Position numbers and translations under genes: made by a program
Notes under the pieces: model-generated
Told to the model about the DNA's origin: nothing
Database searches by the model: none
The model's input: only the letters and a program-made list of their open reading frames with translations
Shown here: positions 59,492 to 64,000 of the stretch, one piece after another
Layout: every line of letters starts with the position of its first letter
Position numbering within the stretch: the first letter of the stretch is position 1
Source of the DNA: Rhodococcus sovatensis
Lineage (GTDB): Bacteria; Actinomycetota; Actinomycetes; Mycobacteriales; Mycobacteriaceae
Direction of reading: 5' to 3'
NCBI RefSeq assembly: GCF_037327425.1
Contig: NZ_CP147846.1
Location: 5,890,001-5,954,000 of the forward strand
Length of the DNA: 64,000 bases

Positions 59492-60301
59492 TCAGCGGCC
59501 GGTACGGAAGATGGGCCAGCCGATCTCGGTGACGGCATCCGCCAGGTAGTTCTCTCGGATGGGCCCTCCGATGCCGATCTCGTGTTCGGCGACGTACGCC
59601 CCGAGCGCCCCGTAGGTCTGCCGTATCGTCTCGTCGGGCCCTCGATGCGTTGCGACGGCCAGGTCGACAGCGGGGAGTATCTCTGCCTGGACTCGTCCGT
59701 GGGGAGTGCCATGATCGTCCGGAGATGCAATCGGGTAGAACAACGCAGCGTCTCCACGTTCGTGCAGGAACAGGTCGGTGTGCCAGATTCCGCCCTTCGG
59801 TCCGACCGCGCGCAGAGGACCCGTCCGAGACAACGCATCCAGCTCGGCGAGGGCCGAGGTGTACCAGTCGCCGAGGTTCGGAAGGTCGATCGTCTCGCGA
59901 ATGACCAGCACCGGTGTTGCTGGGACGCTGCGATGTTCGACGACGAGCGGCGTCGGTGCGTATTCGAGCAAGCCTCGAAGCGATCTGACCGCGGCTCTGG
60001 TCGCTTCCAGCTCGGCTTCCATTCGTTCCAGGTGCGCAGCGATCAGGTCGTTCCTCGTCGCGACGTCGGAAGCGGAGAGAATGGACCGGATTTCCTCGAC
60101 TGGTACCGACAGTGCGCGCAGCTGGCGGATCACCTGCGCGTCGGCGATCTGGTCGGTGCTGTAGAGCCGATACCCGTTCGAGGGGTCAATCGACGCCGGG
60201 AGTAGAAGTCCGGCGTGATGGTAGAAGCGAAGCGTCTTGGCGCTCAATCTGCTCGCCTGCGAGAAGTCGCCGATTGTCATCACGGAAGCCACGGGAGGCA
60301 T
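59492..60301 (-). CDS. MerR-family regulator with GyrI-like ligand domain
   Basis: 269 residues. MerR HTH: MTIGDFSQASRLSAKTLRFY then HHAGLLLPASIDPSNGYRLY, a coiled-coil dimer helix (about 75-115), then a GyrI-like/Bmr-type effector domain (LVIRETIDLPNLGDWY ... LAVATHRGPDETIRQTYGAL). Typical of regulators that sense bulky cationic or hydrophobic drugs. It is divergent from the DUF1295 gene; a long dyad lies between them. Confidence 0.85.
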   Translation of the reverse strand: MPPVASVMTIGDFSQASRLSAKTLRFYHHAGLLLPASIDPSNGYRLYSTDQIADAQVIRQLRALSVPVEEIRSILSASDVATRNDLIAAHLERMEAELEATRAAVRSLRGLLEYAPTPLVVEHRSVPATPVLVIRETIDLPNLGDWYTSALAELDALSRTGPLRAVGPKGGIWHTDLFLHERGDAALFYPIASPDDHGTPHGRVQAEILPAVDLAVATHRGPDETIRQTYGALGAYVAEHEIGIGGPIRENYLADAVTEIGWPIFRTGR

Positions 60302-60318
60302 TCTCCCTCACTCGCTGC

Positions 60319-60381
60319 CGGATTTACCCCCCGATTGTGCGCCGTGCGCCCCCAGGTGCGCACAACGCGGGAGTAAATCCG
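60319..60381. repeat. Long imperfect inverted repeat in a divergent promoter
   Basis: 24-bp arms with four mismatches: left 60319-60342 (begins CGGATTTAC, ends GTGCGC) and right 60358-60381 (begins GCGCAC, ends GTAAATCCG) around a 15-base centre that also contains GTGCGC-type sequence. It is unlike the three hairpin repeats. It could be the MerR operator region or a REP-like element. Confidence 0.7.
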
Positions 60382-60403
60382 CCCGACGCACTACAGTGCT
60401 CCC

Positions 60404-61282
60404 ATGAGCCGAGGCGCATCGCTCTGCCGGGTGGCGATCGCATACGCCGTGGCCATCGCCGTTGGATTCGCGTGGTTGGTGCTGGGCCCGAGCACCGGCC
60501 AGTTGTGGCTCGATAGCCTGACTGCCGATCTGCTCGCGACGCTGGTGATCTTCGCTGCCAGTCGTATACATCGCAATTCCAGCTTCTACGACGCGTACTG
60601 GAGCGTCATACCTCCGCTGTTGGCGTTCTACTGGTGGTTCGACGCGGGCACCGTTGTCGACGACGCCCGGTGGTGGCTGCTGATGATCGTCATGGTGGCG
60701 TGGTCGATTCGGCTGACCGGCAATTGGATCTCCACCTTTCGGGGCCTCCACCATGAAGACTGGCGATATCCACTACTACGCGAGCGTGCTGGGCGGCTCG
60801 AGGGGCTCGCTGATCTTTTCGGCATCCATGTCTTCCCGACGTTGCAGGTTTTCGCCGGACTGATACCCGTCTACGTTGTTGCGACGCGGCCCGGTGAGGT
60901 ATTCGGTCCACTCGACCTCGTCGCATTCGTTGTCGGTGTCGGCGCGTTGAGTATCGAGACGATCGCGGATCTGCAGATGCGTCGCTTCATTCACTCCAAC
61001 GAGTCGGGGCGGAGCATGGACAAGGGTTTGTGGGCGTGGTCGCGGCATCCGAATTACTTCGGTGAGTTCGGAATATGGCTCTCGTTCTGCCTCTTCGGAC
61101 TGGCTGCGGACCCGGGCGCGTGGTGGGTGATGGCGGGAGCTGTCGTCATGCTGATGATGTTTCTCGGCGTGAGTATCCCGATGATGGAACGGCGCAGTCT
61201 TCAGCGCCGCCCCGAGTACCGCGAGGTCATGGGCCGGGTCTCCCGTTTCCTTCCGAGCCCGCCTCGGAGTGGGCGCACCTGA
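60404..61282 (+). CDS. DUF1295 family integral membrane protein (steroid 5-alpha-reductase-like)
   Basis: 292 residues with 7-8 membrane segments. The conserved C-terminal block GLWAWSRHPNYFGEFGIWLS is the NADPH/substrate-site signature of the DUF1295 / ICMT / 5-alpha-reductase fold. Function of bacterial members is mostly unknown, with lipid or sterol reduction or methylation suggested. It is divergent from the MerR regulator and convergent with the PadR gene. Confidence 0.85.
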   Translation: MSRGASLCRVAIAYAVAIAVGFAWLVLGPSTGQLWLDSLTADLLATLVIFAASRIHRNSSFYDAYWSVIPPLLAFYWWFDAGTVVDDARWWLLMIVMVAWSIRLTGNWISTFRGLHHEDWRYPLLRERAGRLEGLADLFGIHVFPTLQVFAGLIPVYVVATRPGEVFGPLDLVAFVVGVGALSIETIADLQMRRFIHSNESGRSMDKGLWAWSRHPNYFGEFGIWLSFCLFGLAADPGAWWVMAGAVVMLMMFLGVSIPMMERRSLQRRPEYREVMGRVSRFLPSPPRSGRT

Positions 61283-61294
61283 CCCCCGCTTCGT

Positions 61295-61957
61295 CTAGGA
61301 GGATTCAGGTTCCGGACCGGCAGGACGCGCCAACTTCATTGTGTAGGAGAGAATTTCGCGACTGCGTGCGGCGTGCGTCGTCGCAGGACTCGAGGTATCG
61401 GGCCAGTACTCGGTCTCGTCGAGCGCCCATTCTGCCCATTCGATCATGTTGTCGAAGTGGCCGATCATGAACTTGTTGGCGAGCGTCATCAGGTGCAGCC
61501 GTTCCGGAAAGGTCCCGCCTTCCGGAGCGTGGAGCCGTCCGGCGTGGGAGACGAAGAGTTGCTGTGCCTGGCTGGCCTGCTCACGCAAGTTTCGAAGGTT
61601 GGCTCGAAGGTCCTCGACGGACCCTTGTTCGGCGAACATGACCCGGATAAGGCCCTCGAATTCCAGCGCTGGTGGACGGGACTGGGTGCCGAGCCACTCG
61701 GTGAGCGCATCGCGACCCGCCTCCGTGATGGAGTACACGGTTCTGCGACGACGCTCGCCGGTGTGCTCGGTTCGGGCTGTGACCAGTCCGCGCTCGAGAA
61801 GGCGCTTCGGGGTGTTGTAGCGCTGGCGGTCAGCCCGCGGCCACACCTCGGCCACTCCTCGGCCGACCTGTTCTGCGATTTCGTAGGCCGACCAGTCTCT
61901 GGATGCCAGGAGCCCGAGCACCAGGAACGACGTGGTGTTGAGGTCGCCCTGAACCAA
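61295..61957 (-). CDS. PadR-family transcriptional regulator
   Basis: 220 residues from a TTG at 61957, supported by the SD GGAGGAGAGGG. N-terminal PadR winged helix (SFLVLGLLASRDWSAYEIAE, then RQRYNTPKRLLERGLVTART, RRRTVYSITEAGRDAL) and a C-terminal PadR_C helical domain (EFEGLIRVMFAEQGSVEDLR ...). It ends 13 bases from the convergent DUF1295 gene. Its target is unknown; no dyad was found near its start. Confidence 0.85.
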   Translation of the reverse strand: MVQGDLNTTSFLVLGLLASRDWSAYEIAEQVGRGVAEVWPRADRQRYNTPKRLLERGLVTARTEHTGERRRRTVYSITEAGRDALTEWLGTQSRPPALEFEGLIRVMFAEQGSVEDLRANLRNLREQASQAQQLFVSHAGRLHAPEGGTFPERLHLMTLANKFMIGHFDNMIEWAEWALDETEYWPDTSSPATTHAARSREILSYTMKLARPAGPEPESS

Positions 61958-62063
61958 TTGCCCTCTCCTCCCCTGTGGATTCGACTCCTTGCATCGAAGT
62001 CGGCCCAAGCCTAGCCAGCCACGATGAGGCCCGTCGGCGGCACCTCATCGTGGCTACCATGTT

Positions 62064-63425
62064 CTATCCGCCGCTGGTGTCCTCGGCGGCATCGTCGATG
62101 TGTTCACCGGTGTTGTCGGTGGAACTCGCATAGATAAGCGGCACAAGAGATTTGGCAACCGCAGCGGCTGGCGGGGCACCCTCGGGGGTCGGTGCCAGAG
62201 TGCCCCAGACCACGATGGTGACGTCATTGGCCGGGTCGTATCCCATGAACGAGTTGTACCCGGGCATCTCGCCGATGTGCCCGTACATCGGTCCCATCTG
62301 TGCGATGCCGTAGCCATAACTGCTGCCGGACGGGTCGCTCGGGTCCGACGGTTGGACGCTGTCCATCCGCATTGCCTGGGTTTCTACGTCGAGAAGGTCT
62401 CCGTTGCCGAGTGCTTGGACCCAGGTGACGAGGTCGTTGGCGGTCGAGATGCCCTGGCCCGCCGACCATGTCCACGACGGATTGTCGTTGGTCGTGATTC
62501 TGGGTTGGACCGTACCTGCCTCGATGGCCGCCAGCCGATCGGGCGAAAGCGATTCCTTACCTTCGCCCAAGGTCTCTACGTTGCCGCTGTAGGAGTAGCC
62601 GTTGGCGTAGGTGTCGGGAATCGACGTGTCGGTGTTGGCGGGGAAGGATGTGCTCGTCATGTCCAGCGCGCTGAACAGTCGATCCTGGTAGATCTGAGCG
62701 ATCGGTTTGCCGTCGAGCTGCTCGGCGATGAGACCGAGTAGAACGGTGTTGGTGTTGGAGTAGTTGTATTCGGTACCGGGTGCCGCCACCGGCGGATTGG
62801 CGAAGGCCAGGGCCAGCAATTGTTCTGGCTCCCATACTCTTTGCGGATCGTTGTCGAGGGCTTCGTTGAGCTCGAGAGTCTGGGTGTAGTTGTACAGCCC
62901 GCTTCGCATATCGAGCAGTTGGGCGATCGTGATGTTCTCGCCGTTGGGCACATCAGGCCGATACTTGCTCACTGGATCCTCGACCGAGATCTTGCCCTCC
63001 TGGACCATCTGCAGGATGACTGTGCCGGTCCAGGTCTTGGTGTTGGAACCGATACGTACTTTCGTGTCCGCGGTGGGGACTTCCGTCGAGTCGAGCCCGA
63101 GTGTTCCCCACGATTTCGTGTAGTCGCCTTCCGGTGTCTTGACGAGCACCATCATGCCGACCTCGCGGAATTGGGTTGCCAGATCGTCGACGACGGTGTC
63201 CATCGCGGCTGTGTCGAGCGGTACGAGCGCGGCGCTGGATTCCCCCGAACTCGACGCTTCCGAACCAGCCGCTCCCGCACTCGGTGTCGAGGATGTCGAG
63301 GTGTTGTCCGAGTCCGACGAACACGACGCGGCTACGAGCGCGGCCGTGAGGATGATGGCGGCGGCCCCGGTGGTCTTGGCCCGTCGGGCAATACGCCGCC
63401 GGGTCGACAGGTGTGCTGTTGGCAT
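62064..63425 (-). CDS. Beta-lactamase-fold serine hydrolase lipoprotein
   Basis: 453 residues from ATG 63425 (SD AGGAG). Lipobox LVAASC, then a Ser/Gly-rich linker (about residues 35-60). Class-C-like serine hydrolase: S-x-x-K as GSNTKTWTG, Y-x-N as NYSNTNTVL, and the third motif region near GHIGEMPGY (H-x-G). Families of this type include D-Ala-D-Ala peptidases and esterases (EstB-like); antibiotic hydrolysis is not implied. Surface-anchored. Convergent with nothing close; divergent from the next lipoprotein gene. Confidence 0.88.
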   Translation of the reverse strand: MPTAHLSTRRRIARRAKTTGAAAIILTAALVAASCSSDSDNTSTSSTPSAGAAGSEASSSGESSAALVPLDTAAMDTVVDDLATQFREVGMMVLVKTPEGDYTKSWGTLGLDSTEVPTADTKVRIGSNTKTWTGTVILQMVQEGKISVEDPVSKYRPDVPNGENITIAQLLDMRSGLYNYTQTLELNEALDNDPQRVWEPEQLLALAFANPPVAAPGTEYNYSNTNTVLLGLIAEQLDGKPIAQIYQDRLFSALDMTSTSFPANTDTSIPDTYANGYSYSGNVETLGEGKESLSPDRLAAIEAGTVQPRITTNDNPSWTWSAGQGISTANDLVTWVQALGNGDLLDVETQAMRMDSVQPSDPSDPSGSSYGYGIAQMGPMYGHIGEMPGYNSFMGYDPANDVTIVVWGTLAPTPEGAPPAAAVAKSLVPLIYASSTDNTGEHIDDAAEDTSGG

Positions 63426-63643
63426 TGCGCTCTCCTGATACGTGAAGGGTGGCTCGGCGGATAGCTGCGTGCTCGGGACTGCCCGGGGGCCGGTGCTGGC
63501 GTGCCTTCCGATTCTCCCAAGATTTCGGATTGCAGTGTGCAAATTGCAGTAACTCGGTTAAATTAATACCACTGCGCCGTCCGCAGGTGGGGGTCCGTAG
63601 AGCACGACGGACCCATGAGAACGCGTCAAGAGAGTCGGTGCCC

Positions 63644-64000
63644 ATGCCATCCTCGAGAATTCCCGGACGCAGATTCGGCGGTCGATCGATTCTGGCCTCG
63701 TTCACCGTTGTCGGCGTTGTGCTGACCGGGGCATGCGGCTCGTCGGATTCCACCGAACAGACTGAGGGTGGGCAGGCACTACCTCCCGATGCGCAGGCGA
63801 TCATGGACTCGGATCCATACTCGGCGGCTCGGTGGTCGTACCTCGTGATCGACCCCGAGACCGACGAAGTCATCTACAGCAATCAGGCCGACACGTTCAT
63901 GTTTCTCGCCTCGCAGACGAAGCATTTCACCGTCGGCACGGTGTTCGACGAACTCGGAATCGACGAGAAGATCACGACCCCGGTCTACGCAACTGCTGTA
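63644..64000 (+). CDS. D-Ala-D-Ala carboxypeptidase/PBP-like lipoprotein, N-terminal part
   Basis: 119 codons up to the window end from ATG 63644. Signal with lipobox LTGAC. After a short linker (SSDSTEQTEGGQALPP) comes a serine-peptidase start: YLVIDPETDEVIYSN and then the S-x-x-K as LASQTKHFTVG, with VFDELGIDEKITTPVYAT matching class C penicillin-binding proteins (S13, DacB type). It would trim peptidoglycan peptides outside the cell. The rest of the enzyme is beyond the window. Confidence 0.75.
   Translation, partial: MPSSRIPGRRFGGRSILASFTVVGVVLTGACGSSDSTEQTEGGQALPPDAQAIMDSDPYSAARWSYLVIDPETDEVIYSNQADTFMFLASQTKHFTVGTVFDELGIDEKITTPVYATAV

Noticed and set aside
1..64000. CRISPR array, prophage, rRNA or replication origin
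   Set aside because: No regularly spaced repeats, no phage structural or integrase genes, no rRNA-like stretches and no DnaA-box cluster were seen.

Overview
The window is high-GC actinobacterial DNA, most likely from Rhodococcus or a close relative in Nocardiaceae. The evidence is a propane-type soluble diiron monooxygenase operon with its own GroEL, an IdeR/DtxR-like iron box, many TetR and GntR regulators, GTG and TTG starts behind strong Shine-Dalgarno (SD) sequences, and abundant catabolic accessory genes. The genus is inferred from gene content, not from a phylogenetic marker.

Layout. 1-8.5 kb: start of an MHS-type transporter, an SDR next to a truncated sugar-isomerase gene, an IS21 relic, then a GntR-controlled sugar-acid module (KdgD-like dehydratase, semialdehyde dehydrogenase, unusual Nramp-fold permease) whose two promoters share an operator. 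8.5-24 kb: small secreted and hypothetical proteins, several decayed genes, a three-domain adenylation/carrier/membrane-acyltransferase protein, a LacI regulator, a Tat-exported DAPG-hydrolase-like protein, and a TetR-flanked cluster (epoxide-hydrolase-type enzyme, EthD protein, frameshifted carotenoid-desaturase-like oxidoreductase, DUF2834, lipase). 23.8-32.4 kb: a phosphonate island with a PhnF-like repressor, phosphonatase-like HAD, PhnD-PhnC-PhnE (double-length permease), an associated alcohol dehydrogenase, a second GntR, a decayed second phosphonatase-like gene and a DAO-type FAD oxidoreductase. 32.4-34 kb: fragments of a permease, a sensor kinase and an amidase. 34-38 kb: a siderophore-type ABC importer interrupted by an IS5/IS427-type element. 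38.4-42.1 kb: a copper-resistance region with shared palindromic operators (DUF6153-like, DUF305, CPH-type P-ATPase, CopZ). 42-45 kb: a TetR/MFS efflux pair and a haloacid-dehalogenase-type enzyme.

44.9-57 kb is the propane monooxygenase region, all on the minus strand: prmA, prmB, a second identical-length IS copy, prmC, prmD, amidohydrolase, MIP18-type protein, alcohol dehydrogenase, GroEL-like chaperonin, and further on a quinol-monooxygenase-fold protein and an AcoR-type activator. The IS landed on the stop codon of prmB. 57-64 kb holds a glycosyltransferase, a HemK-like methyltransferase, a MerR regulator, a DUF1295 membrane protein, a PadR regulator, a beta-lactamase-fold lipoprotein and the start of a penicillin-binding-type lipoprotein.

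Two themes stand out. There is much gene decay: at least ten recognisable fragments or frameshifted genes lie between intact clusters. There is also a set of three related ~56-bp hairpin repeats, each 27-41 bases past a stop codon, which look like a dispersed terminator-like element. Metabolically the window is a collection of separately regulated uptake-and-catabolism modules (sugar acids, phosphonates, short alkanes) plus metal handling (iron, copper).
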